Below are positions 1 through 8,034 of a stretch of 64,000 bases of DNA, one piece after another. The position numbers and the translations under genes were made by a program. The stretch is taken from NCBI GenBank assembly GCA_017549145.1, contig JAFYVM010000066.1, positions 1-64,000 of the forward strand, in the 5' to 3' direction. This DNA is from Bacteroidales bacterium. GTDB taxonomy: Bacteria > Bacteroidota > Bacteroidia > Bacteroidales > UBA932. The first letter of the stretch is position 1; every line of letters starts with the position of its first letter. Below the pieces are notes generated by a model. The model made no database searches. It saw only the letters and a list, made by a program, of their open reading frames with translations, and was not told where the DNA came from.

Positions 1-5
1 ATAAC

Positions 6-212
6 ATGGCAAAGGTAACATATAAATCGTACAATCAGAACGATTCTCTTCTTTTTCCTCACTGTATCGGTGACTTTATTCCTGAAAATCATCCAGTACG
101 CGTACTTGATGCTATAGGAGGGGCCCGCGACGAAGTCGTGGGAGGGATGAAGTCGGAACTTGTTCCGACGGAACCTAGCCAAACTTACCCTATTGCCACT
201 GTCTTCATATAA
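6..212 (+). pseudogene. IS1182-like transposase remnant (N-terminal fragment)
   Basis: The first 37 or so residues (MAKVTYKSYNQND at the start, then a PENHPVRVLDAI motif) look like the N-terminus of IS1182-family transposases, which are normally several hundred residues long. From about position 117 the reading frame no longer resembles a transposase: it runs through two small palindromes and stops at 212. No catalytic DDE region is present, so this is a dead fragment. What lies left of position 1 is unknown, but the start codon at 6 is the usual start for the family, so the loss is of everything downstream. Family assignment is from recognition of the N-terminal motif only. Confidence 0.6.
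124..169. repeat. two adjacent small palindromes after the transposase fragment
   Basis: Positions 124-131 pair with 135-142 (8 bp with one G-T pair, 3-base loop), and 152-159 (GTCGGAAC) pair exactly with 162-169 (GTTCCGAC) around a 2-base loop. They begin just where the transposase similarity ends, so they could be part of a palindromic repeat element that interrupted the transposase gene. No T-tract follows, so they are not an obvious terminator. Confidence 0.5.
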
Positions 213-214
213 CG

Positions 215-246
215 AAAAAGGAGATGACCTTATTAGTCATCTCCTT
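215..246 (-). terminator. intrinsic terminator of the M16 peptidase gene
   Basis: An 11-bp perfect stem (218-228 with 236-246, AAGGAGATGAC and its complement) with a 7-base loop lies 23 bases past the stop codon of the minus-strand peptidase. Read on the minus strand it is followed by five T residues (215-219), which fits a rho-independent terminator. Confidence 0.8.
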
Positions 247-268
247 GTTATAGAATATTTTGTGAAGG

Positions 269-3166
269 TTAGTATCCGAAGATTTCCTCGAGTGTGAGGG
301 TGGTAACAGGACCAAGTGTGTTGAGATACTTGGTGTCAAGATCCTTGATATCTCCGAGGATTCCATAATGGTATGTACGGCCTTCAACCCATTTGTCCTG
401 AGTCGCTTTGACATCCTCAAGGGTAAGAGTTGGGAGTACTTCATAAATCTTCTTTGAACGGTGCTCTGTAAGTCCCATTTCGCGAGTATTACGATAACTG
501 TAGAGAATATTGCGACCAGTGATGCGCTGAGTGCGGATACTTGTCATAAGAGCTTCTTTAGCAATGTTGAATGCAGTCTCTGATTCCGGCATATCGTTGA
601 TGATTTCGTCAAATGCCTGGATTGCAGTCTGCATCTTGTCGTTCTGTGTCGCGATAAATGCGAAGTATTTGTAGCTGTCGTCCTTGTGCTCTGGCTCAAT
701 AAGTCTTCCTGAAGCCGAGTAGGCGAGTCCACGTGCCTCACGCATTTCCTGGAATACGATTGCATTCATTCCACCTCCGAAGTATTCGTTGTATAGTCTG
801 ATATAAGGGTCGGATGCTACATCAAGTCCTTCTCCTTTGTTTGAGTACTGCAGATAGTAGATCTGCTTAGCATCGTACTGTACGAGATACACGTTGCTTG
901 AAGGTGTTGGCACTACTGCTGGAAGTGACTTCTCAAGAGTCTTGAGATTCTCTGCAATCTTATGATTCTCAACAAGAAGAGTGGTTACTTCATTAACTGT
1001 TGCAGGACCATAATAGCTCACCTCATGAGTGCAAGACATAAGGTCACGAATCTTTCCAAGAAGTTCCTCTGATGAGAGCGAAAGAATCTGCTCGTTTGTG
1101 AGAGTCATGTTCTTTACATATTCAGGGCCTAGGAAAATGTAGTTCTGAAGTGCGCTGAAACATCTGCCCTGATTGAGCTTTGCATCAATTCTTTCCTTTA
1201 TGAGGTCAGCCTTGAGATTCTCAAGGATCTTCTCATCTGGAACTGCATTATAGATAAGATCCTCTACAATGCTCATGGCCTTAGGCATGTTCTCAGCAAG
1301 ACCTTCCATATAAATATTAGTGTATATGTTTCCAGGATAAATCTGGAATGAGCATGCAAGCTGATACATCTCCTGGGCAATTTGCTCTGCGCTACGTGTA
1401 GGTGTGCCGAGATACTGAAGATATCTTGCTGCAAGAGTCAAAGCAGGATCGTTCTGGGTACCTAGATTGAATTCATATATGAGGTCAACGAGATCGTTGA
1501 GCTTGTTCTGTACATAAAGAACGTTGAGTCCCTTGACATCGAACTGACTTAGAGCCTCGTCATAGTTTACGAACACAGGCTCGATAGGCTGAACCTCAGT
1601 TGCTGTAACCTCTGCGAGGAATGCGCTCTGGAGGTCTCTGTTCGATTTGATAGGAGTGATCTTAGGTGCAGTTACCTTGATTACGTCCTTATCTTCTCCC
1701 TGACGCTTGTAAACTATAGCGTAGTTGTCGTCTCTAAGATATTTCTCCGCCCATGTGATGACATCTTCCTTAGTTACCTGGCTCATCTTCTCAAGGCTCT
1801 TTACCTCGTCCTTCCACTCTGTTCCATTGATGAATGAGTTAACAAAGAGGTCTGCACGTCTGTCATTGCTCTCCAATGCTCTCATCTGTGAAAGCTTAAG
1901 GTTGTTGATGGTACCTGTGAGCAATGATTCCTCAAAGTTACCCTCGCGGAGTTTTGACACCTCAGCAAGCATGATGTCGCGAACCTCTTCCAAGGTCTGT
2001 CCCTGTTTAGGAGTAGCCATAAGGATGAACTCTCCTGCGTCAGGACGTGTATATGACATTCCGTATGCCTCAAGAACTTTCTGCTGCTGGTTGATGTTGA
2101 GGTCGATAAGACCAGCTGTACCGTTGTACAATACAGATGCTGCAACTTCTGCAACGAGAGCCTCGTCAGAAGCAGCTCCAGGGTATTTCCAACCCATCAT
2201 GATGTTCTCAGCATCAAGTCCGTAAACGGTCTTTTCAACAGGAGCCTCAAGCTGATGTTTTGTCTCAAGTGTGAGATTTGGTAGATCATTATTCGGCTGC
2301 ATGCCACCAAAGTACTTCTCAATGATTTTTACCATCTGGTCTGGATCGAAGTCACCGCTTAGACAGATTGCCATGTTATTTGGAACATAGTAGGTCTTAT
2401 AGTAGTTCTTGATGTTGGTGATTGATGGATTCTTGAGATGCTCCTGAGTTCCAAGGACTGTCTGAGTTCCGTAAGGGTGGTCAGGGAAGAGCTCACCGTC
2501 AAGTGTCTCCAGAGCCTTGCGGAAGTCTTTTGTGAGGGACATATTCTTTTCCTCATAAACAGTCTCAAGCTCTGTGTGGAAACCGCGGATTACTGTGTTT
2601 GCAAATCTGTCTGCCTGAATCTTAGCCCAATTCTCGATCTGGTTTGAAGGGATGTCCTCTACATATACAGTCATGTCTGTTGATGTATAGGCATTTGTTC
2701 CCTGTGAACCGATGAATGACATGAGCTTGTCGTACTCATTAGGGATAAAGTAATTGGAAGCAAGATAGCTGATTGAGTCAATCTTGTGGTAGAGGGCAGT
2801 TCTTTCAACTTCGTCTGTAGTGACTCTGTATACTTCGAAAAGTGCCTCAATCTCATCCAGTAGCGGCTTTTCAGCTGCGTAGTCTGATGTGCCGAACTGC
2901 TCTGTACCTTTGAACATAAGGTGCTCAAAGTAGTGTGCAAGTCCTGTTGTTTCAGAAGGGTCATTCTTGCCTCCCACTTTTACGGCAATGTTCGCCTTGA
3001 TGCGAGGCTTCTCTTTGTTTACACTCATGTACACTTTCAGACCATTGTCCAAAGTGTAGATCTTAGTTTCAAGTGGATCACCTTTTACAGTTTCATACTT
3101 ATAAGGTGAACACGAAATGGTGAGTAGCGCTATCGCTCCCACCATCATTCCTAAAATGCGTTTCAT
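269..3166 (-). CDS. M16 family zinc metallopeptidase, lipoprotein, tandem-domain
   Basis: This 965-residue protein has two M16 (pitrilysin/insulinase-type) halves. The inverted zinc motif HYFEH is at residues 78-82 (HxxEH), and the third ligand is expected in the ETVYEEKN stretch near 201-208. The second half has no HxxEH and would be the usual inactive partner that closes the peptide chamber. The N-terminus is a signal peptide ending in a loose lipobox with Cys19, so it should be a membrane-anchored periplasmic or surface protease. Such proteins degrade peptides in the cell envelope; the substrate cannot be read from the sequence. It lies 15 bases after tdk on the same strand and has its own terminator, so the two probably form a transcription unit. 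Confidence 0.92.
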   Translation of the reverse strand: MKRILGMMVGAIALLTISCSPYKYETVKGDPLETKIYTLDNGLKVYMSVNKEKPRIKANIAVKVGGKNDPSETTGLAHYFEHLMFKGTEQFGTSDYAAEKPLLDEIEALFEVYRVTTDEVERTALYHKIDSISYLASNYFIPNEYDKLMSFIGSQGTNAYTSTDMTVYVEDIPSNQIENWAKIQADRFANTVIRGFHTELETVYEEKNMSLTKDFRKALETLDGELFPDHPYGTQTVLGTQEHLKNPSITNIKNYYKTYYVPNNMAICLSGDFDPDQMVKIIEKYFGGMQPNNDLPNLTLETKHQLEAPVEKTVYGLDAENIMMGWKYPGAASDEALVAEVAASVLYNGTAGLIDLNINQQQKVLEAYGMSYTRPDAGEFILMATPKQGQTLEEVRDIMLAEVSKLREGNFEESLLTGTINNLKLSQMRALESNDRRADLFVNSFINGTEWKDEVKSLEKMSQVTKEDVITWAEKYLRDDNYAIVYKRQGEDKDVIKVTAPKITPIKSNRDLQSAFLAEVTATEVQPIEPVFVNYDEALSQFDVKGLNVLYVQNKLNDLVDLIYEFNLGTQNDPALTLAARYLQYLGTPTRSAEQIAQEMYQLACSFQIYPGNIYTNIYMEGLAENMPKAMSIVEDLIYNAVPDEKILENLKADLIKERIDAKLNQGRCFSALQNYIFLGPEYVKNMTLTNEQILSLSSEELLGKIRDLMSCTHEVSYYGPATVNEVTTLLVENHKIAENLKTLEKSLPAVVPTPSSNVYLVQYDAKQIYYLQYSNKGEGLDVASDPYIRLYNEYFGGGMNAIVFQEMREARGLAYSASGRLIEPEHKDDSYKYFAFIATQNDKMQTAIQAFDEIINDMPESETAFNIAKEALMTSIRTQRITGRNILYSYRNTREMGLTEHRSKKIYEVLPTLTLEDVKATQDKWVEGRTYHYGILGDIKDLDTKYLNTLGPVTTLTLEEIFGY

Positions 3167-3181
3167 GTTATATAAGTTTGG

Positions 3182-3748
3182 TTATTTTTCTACAGCTGCG
3201 TTGTAACAATGGCGGCAGAGTGGCTCGTATTCATCCTTCTCACCGAGGAGCACAAGCTCTTCGCTCTTTGAAAGTCGGTGTGAGTGATTTGCAGGGCTGC
3301 CGCATCTTACGCAGATAGCATGCACTTTCTGAATATCTTCAGCAACTGCCATAAGTGCTGGCATAGGACCGAACGGCTTGCCAAGGAAGTCTGTGTCAAG
3401 ACCTGCAATGATGACTCTGATTCCTCTGTTTGCAAGAGTCTGAACAACTTCTACGATGCTCTCGTCAAAGAACTGAGCCTCATCAACACCTACAACCTCC
3501 ACATCGCTTGAGAGATCAAGCATTTTTGCTGGTGAATCTATCGGAGTAGAAGGAATACTATGTGAGTCATGAGATACCACCTTGTCCTCAGAGTATCTTA
3601 CATCGATGCAAGGCTTATATATGGCCACAGCCTGCTTTGCAAACTGTGCTCTTTTCATTCTTCTAATGAGTTCCTCTGTCTTTCCAGAGAACATAGATCC
3701 GCAGATTACTTCAATTGAGCCTGCTTTTTTTGCGCTTTCTAAAAACAT
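3182..3748 (-). CDS. tdk: thymidine kinase (type II)
   Basis: The 188-residue product phosphorylates thymidine to dTMP in the salvage pathway. It has the Walker A loop GSMFSGKT (residues 17-24), the Walker B-like VDEAQFF (88-94) and two zinc-binding cysteine pairs, C146/C149 and C178/C181, which form the structural zinc site of type II kinases. Length is normal for the family. The start at 3748 gives the expected short N-terminus before the P-loop. A TAnnTTTG box lies at 3783-3776 on the same strand, about 28 bases upstream of the start. The M16 peptidase gene follows after 15 bases. Confidence 0.96.
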   Translation of the reverse strand: MFLESAKKAGSIEVICGSMFSGKTEELIRRMKRAQFAKQAVAIYKPCIDVRYSEDKVVSHDSHSIPSTPIDSPAKMLDLSSDVEVVGVDEAQFFDESIVEVVQTLANRGIRVIIAGLDTDFLGKPFGPMPALMAVAEDIQKVHAICVRCGSPANHSHRLSKSEELVLLGEKDEYEPLCRHCYNAAVEK

Positions 3749-3753
3749 TTCCT

Positions 3754-3761
3754 TACTTTTG
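3754..3761 (+). promoter_or_regulatory. -7 promoter box for the acidic protein gene
   Basis: TACTTTTG matches the Bacteroidales -7 consensus TAnnTTTG and lies 37 bases before the start codon at 3799. I see no clear TTTG -33 box at the right distance. It overlaps the 5' leader expected for the divergent tdk transcript. Confidence 0.5.
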
Positions 3762-3775
3762 TAGATTCAAGAACG

Positions 3776-3783
3776 CAAATATA
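3776..3783 (-). promoter_or_regulatory. -7 promoter box for tdk
   Basis: On the minus strand these bases read TATATTTG, an exact TAnnTTTG match, about 28 bases before the tdk start. It lies inside the leader expected for the plus-strand transcript from the box at 3754-3761. Confidence 0.5.
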
Positions 3784-3798
3784 ATCAAATATTGCCTT

Positions 3799-4563
3799 AT
3801 GGAAAATAGACAGCAGCAAATTTTAGCAGAGATTCAGTCGATGATGGCTTCTATCAGAAATGAATTGAATATGCTTGATGTGAAGATTTCTGAGTTCCAG
3901 CAGATCGCTGCAGGAGCTGGAAATGAGCCAGAGCCGATTGATCTTGAACCTATTGAATTCACGATGGAGGCTTCAGAGATTGAGGTGGTACAGCCAGAGT
4001 TGGAGGTAGAGGTTGAACCAGAAGTGGAGATTGAACCAGAGGTAGAGGCTGAACCGGAAATGGAAGTTGAGACTGAAGTGAAACCAGAGATGGAACCTGT
4101 GGTTGAAGAGGTTGAGTCTGCACCTGAGGTTGTGGTAGAAGAAGTGGTTGAAGATCTTCCAGTAGAGGAGGATGATGACCTTCCATTCTTTGAAGATGAG
4201 TCTGTGTTTGCTGAGCCGGAGCCAGTGAAGGTGGAGCCTGTAAAGGAAGAACCAGTTGCTGTAAAGGAAGAACCAGCTGCTTTGATTGATGCTATGCTTG
4301 ATAAGTTAGCATGGAGGAGAGATATGCCAGGTAGCGCTGTAAAGGACGTTAGAAGTGCAATTTCATTGAATGACCGTATCCTTTTCATTAACAAACTTTT
4401 TGCTGAGGATCCGATGGCATTCCAGGCTGCTGTAGGTAAGCTTAATGCGATGGAGTCACTTGATGAAGTTGTGGCTTATGTTAAAGCAGAGCACTCTAAT
4501 TGGAATCTTGAGTCTGATGTCGTCTATCGATTCATGATGGCAGTACGCCGTAAGGTAAGATAA
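3799..4563 (+). CDS. conserved acidic Glu/Val/Pro-rich protein, function unknown
   Basis: This is a 254-residue cytoplasmic-looking protein with three parts. Residues 1-35 (starting MENRQQQILAEIQ) look helical. About 35-165 is a low-complexity acidic stretch of EVEPEVEIEPE-type repeats. The C-terminal part of about 85 residues is globular, with a helical segment AISLNDRILFINKLF. I recall similar C-terminal domains in Bacteroidales proteins that share an operon with rsmI, but I know no established function. The start at 3799 was chosen because the upstream in-frame ATG at 3715 lies inside tdk and before the promoter box. The stop at 4563 is one base before the rsmI start, so the two genes are likely coupled. 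Confidence 0.8.
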   Translation: MENRQQQILAEIQSMMASIRNELNMLDVKISEFQQIAAGAGNEPEPIDLEPIEFTMEASEIEVVQPELEVEVEPEVEIEPEVEAEPEMEVETEVKPEMEPVVEEVESAPEVVVEEVVEDLPVEEDDDLPFFEDESVFAEPEPVKVEPVKEEPVAVKEEPAALIDAMLDKLAWRRDMPGSAVKDVRSAISLNDRILFINKLFAEDPMAFQAAVGKLNAMESLDEVVAYVKAEHSNWNLESDVVYRFMMAVRRKVR

Positions 4564-4564
4564 T

Positions 4565-5284
4565 ATGGCTGGTATTCTCTACATAGTACCTACACCTGTC
4601 GGTAATCTTGAGGACATGACCTTCAGAGCAATTCGTGTGCTGAAGGAGGCTGACTTGATTTTAGCTGAGGATACTCGCACTAGTTCAGTCCTTCTCAAGC
4701 ATTATGAAATTCAAGGAAGGCTGGAGTCGCATCATAAATTTAATGAGCATAAGACTTCTGCAATGATTCGAGAGCGAATTCTTGCAGGTCTGAATGTGGC
4801 TCTTATCAGTGACGCAGGCACACCTGGAATTTCAGACCCGGGCTTCCTTCTTGTAAGGACATGCGTTCAGGAGGGTATCGAGGTTCAGACGCTTCCGGGT
4901 GCAACTGCATTTGTTCCTGCATTGGTGTCGTCAGGATATCCATGCGATAGGTTCTGTTTCGAGGGGTTCCTTCCTCAGAAGAAGGGACGTCAGACGAAGC
5001 TTACAGAGCTTGCAGAAGAGACCAGAACGATGGTTTTCTATGAGTCTCCTTATCGTTTGGTAAAGACTCTGGAGCAATTTGCTGAGTTCTTTGGAGCAGA
5101 TAGGGAGTGTTCAGTAGCAAGAGAGATTTCAAAGAAGTTCGAAGAACACAAGCGTGGAACTGTATCTGAGGTTGCTGCTTGGTATAAGGAACATGAACCG
5201 AAAGGGGAGATCGTCATTATCGTAGCTGGAGCTCCGGAACGCAAAAAGGAGAAGAAACGCTACGATAAAAAAGATGAAGATTGA
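4565..5284 (+). CDS. rsmI: 16S rRNA (cytidine1402-2'-O)-methyltransferase
   Basis: The 239-residue protein is an RsmI-type SAM-dependent methyltransferase of the tetrapyrrole-methylase fold, which 2'-O-methylates C1402 in the ribosomal P site. Diagnostic segments are VPTPVGNLEDMTFRAIRVL near the start, LAEDTRTSSVLLKHY, and the SAM-binding loop ISDAGTPGISDPG. The C-terminus ends in a lysine-rich tail (KKEKKRYDKKDED), a little longer in charge than usual but not truncated. It follows the acidic protein by one base and is closed by a terminator at 5315-5346. Confidence 0.95.
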   Translation: MAGILYIVPTPVGNLEDMTFRAIRVLKEADLILAEDTRTSSVLLKHYEIQGRLESHHKFNEHKTSAMIRERILAGLNVALISDAGTPGISDPGFLLVRTCVQEGIEVQTLPGATAFVPALVSSGYPCDRFCFEGFLPQKKGRQTKLTELAEETRTMVFYESPYRLVKTLEQFAEFFGADRECSVAREISKKFEEHKRGTVSEVAAWYKEHEPKGEIVIIVAGAPERKKEKKRYDKKDED

Positions 5285-5314
5285 TAAGAAAAGTTAAATC
5301 TTGATAAGAAAAAG

Positions 5315-5346
5315 AAAAATCTGCTTCGTAAGGAGCGGATTTTTTT
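5315..5346 (+). terminator. intrinsic terminator after rsmI
   Basis: A stem of about 9 bp (AATCTGCT pairing with AGCGGATT, one G-T pair) is followed by seven T residues at 5340-5346. Just before it the 12-mer TTGATAAGAAAA occurs twice, at 5281 and 5301, a minor direct repeat. Confidence 0.75.
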
Positions 5347-5403
5347 GTTGATATAACTCTCCATTATCAATTTTGCGTAAGTTTGAATTAGAGGAGGATG
5401 CTT

Positions 5404-6345
5404 ATGAGTGCGAAAAAAGAGAAGGGAATCAGTCGTTCTGCAGTGGTCGGAATTGTGGCGTTGGTGTTTTTGATAATTGGCTATCAGACAGCTTTATTTG
5501 TACATGGCGCTGCAGTAGCTAAGATTGCTGCTAATCGAGATGAGCCTGATACAGTGTACGTGTATGGCGATGTGCAGAAGGAGGTAGTTTTTACAATGGA
5601 GGATAGGGTAAGTGATGTAGAGCATGATGGAACTTTTGAAGGTGCGTCTGCGAACCCTAATGTTATGAGGTATTCTGTTCGAAAGTCAGGCGCGCACACA
5701 CCTAAGGCAGAAACGGTGCGTTCTAAATTACCTAGGAAAGTAGAATCTTTCAGGTTCAATCCAAACACAGTGTCAAAAGATGATTTACAACGTTTGGGCT
5801 TTTCTGAAAAACAAGCTCAGTCAATCATTAATTACCGAGAAAAGGGTGGTAAATTCCGTCGTAAGTCTGATTTTGCCAAGTCGTTCGTTGTTTCTGATTC
5901 AGTCTACAAAAGACTGGAACCTTATATTATGATTCCTAAGACAGACCTTAATCAGGGCGATTCCGCAGCGTTCGATGCACTCCCAGGAATCGGAGGTTGG
6001 TTTGCATCCCAAATGGTGGCTTATCGAAAATCCTTAGGTGGTTATTCCTACAAGGAACAGCTGATGGATATCAAGAACTTTGATCAGGAAAAATTTGATG
6101 CGCTAAAGGATTTAATCATTGTTTCCAAAAGCTCAGTCAAATCTTTTTCTCTCTGGACTTTACCTGCTGACTCTTTGAGAAAGCATCCTTATATCAAGAA
6201 TTATGAAACGGCCCGCTCAATAGTTTTGTTTAGGGAAAATAATCCTAAAGAAAACTGGACCGTGGAGAATCTGGGAGCTGCTGGAATCCTCCCTCCTGAC
6301 CAGGTTAGCAAACTCTCTCGCTGCATAATCACAGAACCTTCATAA
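5404..6345 (+). CDS. ComEA-like helix-hairpin-helix protein, membrane-anchored
   Basis: This 313-residue protein has one N-terminal transmembrane segment (about residues 13-34), a linker, then three helix-hairpin-helix units: one around FNPNTVSKDDLQRLGF, one around LPGIGGWFASQMVAYR, and a less regular C-terminal one. ComEA-type domains bind DNA without sequence specificity, and in competent bacteria the protein pulls DNA across the envelope. Whether this organism is naturally competent cannot be told. A strong Shine-Dalgarno-like GAGGAGG at 5391-5397 is directly followed by an ATG at 5398 and by another at 5404; the spacing of 6 bases favours 5404. Bacteroidota rarely use such sites, so this one is notable. 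Confidence 0.85.
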   Translation: MSAKKEKGISRSAVVGIVALVFLIIGYQTALFVHGAAVAKIAANRDEPDTVYVYGDVQKEVVFTMEDRVSDVEHDGTFEGASANPNVMRYSVRKSGAHTPKAETVRSKLPRKVESFRFNPNTVSKDDLQRLGFSEKQAQSIINYREKGGKFRRKSDFAKSFVVSDSVYKRLEPYIMIPKTDLNQGDSAAFDALPGIGGWFASQMVAYRKSLGGYSYKEQLMDIKNFDQEKFDALKDLIIVSKSSVKSFSLWTLPADSLRKHPYIKNYETARSIVLFRENNPKENWTVENLGAAGILPPDQVSKLSRCIITEPS

Positions 6346-6381
6346 TGTAGGATTTTCGCTGTTCGCACTGACAGAACGGAA

Positions 6382-6407
6382 CATCCGATCACCATGAACG
6401 TCGGATG
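6382..6407. repeat. short inverted repeat in the intergenic gap
   Basis: CATCCGA (6382-6388) pairs with TCGGATG (6401-6407), a 7-bp stem with a 12-base loop, 37 bases after the helix-hairpin-helix gene. No T-tract follows. It may be a weak terminator or an operator; I cannot decide. Confidence 0.35.
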
Positions 6408-6468
6408 CTTGCCACTTTGGAAAACACGATATCAATAGGCCACTGAGTGAATAAATGAGTTCAGTTTC

Positions 6469-6599
6469 TCCACCAAATCGTCATTTTTGTGGAGAACTAT
6501 AGTTCCCAAGTATACTTTGTCCACCAAATTGTCATTTTTGTGGAGAAACATAGTTCCCAAGTATACTTTGTCCACCAAATCGTCATTTTTGTGGAGAAC
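6469..6599. repeat. 51-bp tandem repeat, 2.6 copies, each with a hairpin
   Basis: Units begin at 6469, 6520 and 6571 with an exact period of 51 bp; the third is cut after about 29 bp. Each unit opens with TCCACCAAAT and holds the inverted pair CTCCAC and GTGGAG, so each can form a hairpin with the GTCATTTTT segment in its loop. Units differ at only a few bases. The gap 6346-6777 (432 bp) holds no convincing gene. The minus-strand frame is open through the repeat because 51 is a multiple of 3, but the short open frame (6432-6626) has no other support. Confidence 0.85.
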
Positions 6600-6723
6600 T
6601 CTGGAACAATTGATATTATTCACCACAATATACGATTACGGTGTATGATACAGGTCTGAGGAATGAAATACATCTGTTTTGATTGGAGATTATTAGCAGG
6701 GAAGTGATTCCAAGTTCTGTAAC

Positions 6724-6754
6724 AAAAAGAGAGTGACTATGAAAGCCACTCTCT
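6724..6754 (-). terminator. intrinsic terminator of recA
   Basis: AGAGAGTG (6728-6735) pairs with CACTCTCT (6747-6754). Read on the minus strand, it is followed by a run of T residues (complement of 6724-6728). It lies 24 bases after the recA stop. Confidence 0.75.
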
Positions 6755-6777
6755 GATAATCTAGTAGAATCAATCTG

Positions 6778-7806
6778 TTAGTCCTGAACGTTCTTAAGCG
6801 CCTCGCGGATCTTAGCCTCGATCTCCTCGCAAAGCTCAATGTTGTCAGTAAGGAGATTCTTCACAGCCTCACGACCCTGAGCAAGCTTGCTGTCTCCATA
6901 GCTGAACCATGAACCGCTCTTCTTGATGATGTCATACTCAACAGCAAGGTCAATAACCTCACCGACGCGAGAAATACCCTCACCATAAACGATATCAAAC
7001 TCTGCCTTCTTGAATGGTGGAGCCATCTTGTTCTTAACGATCTTTACCTTAGTGCGGTTACCGAGAGCCTCGTCACCATCCTTGATCTGAGTTGTGCGAC
7101 GCACGTCAACGCGAACAGAAGCGTAGAACTTAAGAGCGTTACCTCCAGTAGTAGTCTCTGGGTTTCCGAACATTACACCGATCTTATCACGCAACTGGTT
7201 GATGAAGATGCAGCATGTATTGGTCTTGCTGATGTTTGCAGTAAGCTTTCTGAGAGCCTGGCTCATCAATCTTGCCTGAAGACCCATCTTGGAATCTCCC
7301 ATCTCACCCTCGATCTCTGCCTTTGGAGTGAGGGCTGCAACAGAGTCAATTACGATGATGTCAATTGCACCAGAACGGATAAGATTGTCTGCAATCTCAA
7401 GTGCCTGCTCACCGTTGTCAGGCTGTGAGATAAGCAGTGTATCGAGGTCTACTCCAAGATTCTTTGCATATGTGCGGTCAAATGCATGCTCTGCATCGAT
7501 GATAGCAGCAATTCCACCCTGCTTCTGTGCCTGTGCGATAGCATGGATGGCAAGTGTTGTCTTACCGCTGGACTCTGGTCCATAGATCTCGATGACTCTT
7601 CCGCGTGGATAACCGCCGATTCCAAGAGCTGCATCAAGCGCAATAGAACCGCTCGGGATGACTGAAACCTCCCATTTTGGCTGATCTCCCAGCTTCATGA
7701 TCGTACCTTTACCGTAATCTTTCTCAATCTTGTCAATCGTCGCCTGTAATGCCTTGAGTTTCGCAGCATTAATCTCGGTACCTCCCTTTACTTCTTCTTT
7801 AGCCAT
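6778..7806 (-). CDS. recA: recombinase RecA
   Basis: RecA forms ATP-dependent filaments on single-stranded DNA, performs strand exchange and triggers the SOS response where present. The 342-residue protein has the Walker A loop GPESSGKT (76-83), the DNA-binding and L1/L2 loops in the expected order (for example [15 protein letters not shown] and [20 protein letters not shown]), and a typical short C-terminus. The start at 7806 gives MAKEEVKGG; a longer in-frame start at 7863 would add 19 unlikely residues and is not needed. A good promoter lies upstream on the minus strand (7968-7938), giving a leader of about 125 bases. recX is not adjacent; it is 11.5 kb away in a different unit. Confidence 0.98.
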   Translation of the reverse strand: MAKEEVKGGTEINAAKLKALQATIDKIEKDYGKGTIMKLGDQPKWEVSVIPSGSIALDAALGIGGYPRGRVIEIYGPESSGKTTLAIHAIAQAQKQGGIAAIIDAEHAFDRTYAKNLGVDLDTLLISQPDNGEQALEIADNLIRSGAIDIIVIDSVAALTPKAEIEGEMGDSKMGLQARLMSQALRKLTANISKTNTCCIFINQLRDKIGVMFGNPETTTGGNALKFYASVRVDVRRTTQIKDGDEALGNRTKVKIVKNKMAPPFKKAEFDIVYGEGISRVGEVIDLAVEYDIIKKSGSWFSYGDSKLAQGREAVKNLLTDNIELCEEIEAKIREALKNVQD

Positions 7807-7937
7807 AAATGTAAAATGTTTAAGTGTTAAACCTCGGCAGAACTTTTCTGCACGAGCAAGCAAATTTAATCAAAAAACCGGAACTTTTCCAACTTTTCGA
7901 ATGCAAAATTATAATGCCTATGTGCCAAACTAAAGCA

Positions 7938-7968
7938 CAAATGTAAAAACACTTAGTAAAACTCCAAA
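7938..7968 (-). promoter_or_regulatory. recA promoter (-33 and -7 boxes)
   Basis: On the minus strand, TTTG at 7968-7965 is followed after 19 bases by TACATTTG at 7945-7938. Both boxes and the spacing match the Bacteroidales sigma-ABfr consensus (TTTG, 19-21 bases, TAnnTTTG). It is the best promoter match in the window. A second -7-like TAATTTTG is at 7911-7904. Confidence 0.7.
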
Positions 7969-7995
7969 AATCACGAGAATTTCAAAGAAATTCAT

Positions 7996-8003
7996 TACAT
8001 TTG
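7996..8003 (+). promoter_or_regulatory. -7 promoter box for the first susC
   Basis: TACATTTG, 31 bases before the ATG at 8035. No TTTG -33 box is visible at the expected position, which would fit a regulator-dependent promoter. Confidence 0.45.
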
Positions 8004-8034
8004 AATGATAAAATAATAACCTATCACTAATATC

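Noticed and set aside
3834-4394. Minus-strand Ser/Thr-rich frame of 186 codons
   Set aside because: It is the mirror of the acidic Glu-rich coding stretch on the plus strand; its composition follows from the codons there.
6469-6599. Possible CRISPR array
   Set aside because: The whole 51-bp unit repeats, with no unique spacers, and there are no cas genes.
6432-6626. Minus-strand frame of 64 codons coding 17-residue repeats
   Set aside because: It is open because the DNA repeat has a period of 51 bases. There is no promoter, no signal and no similarity that I recognise, so I report the DNA repeat but not a gene.
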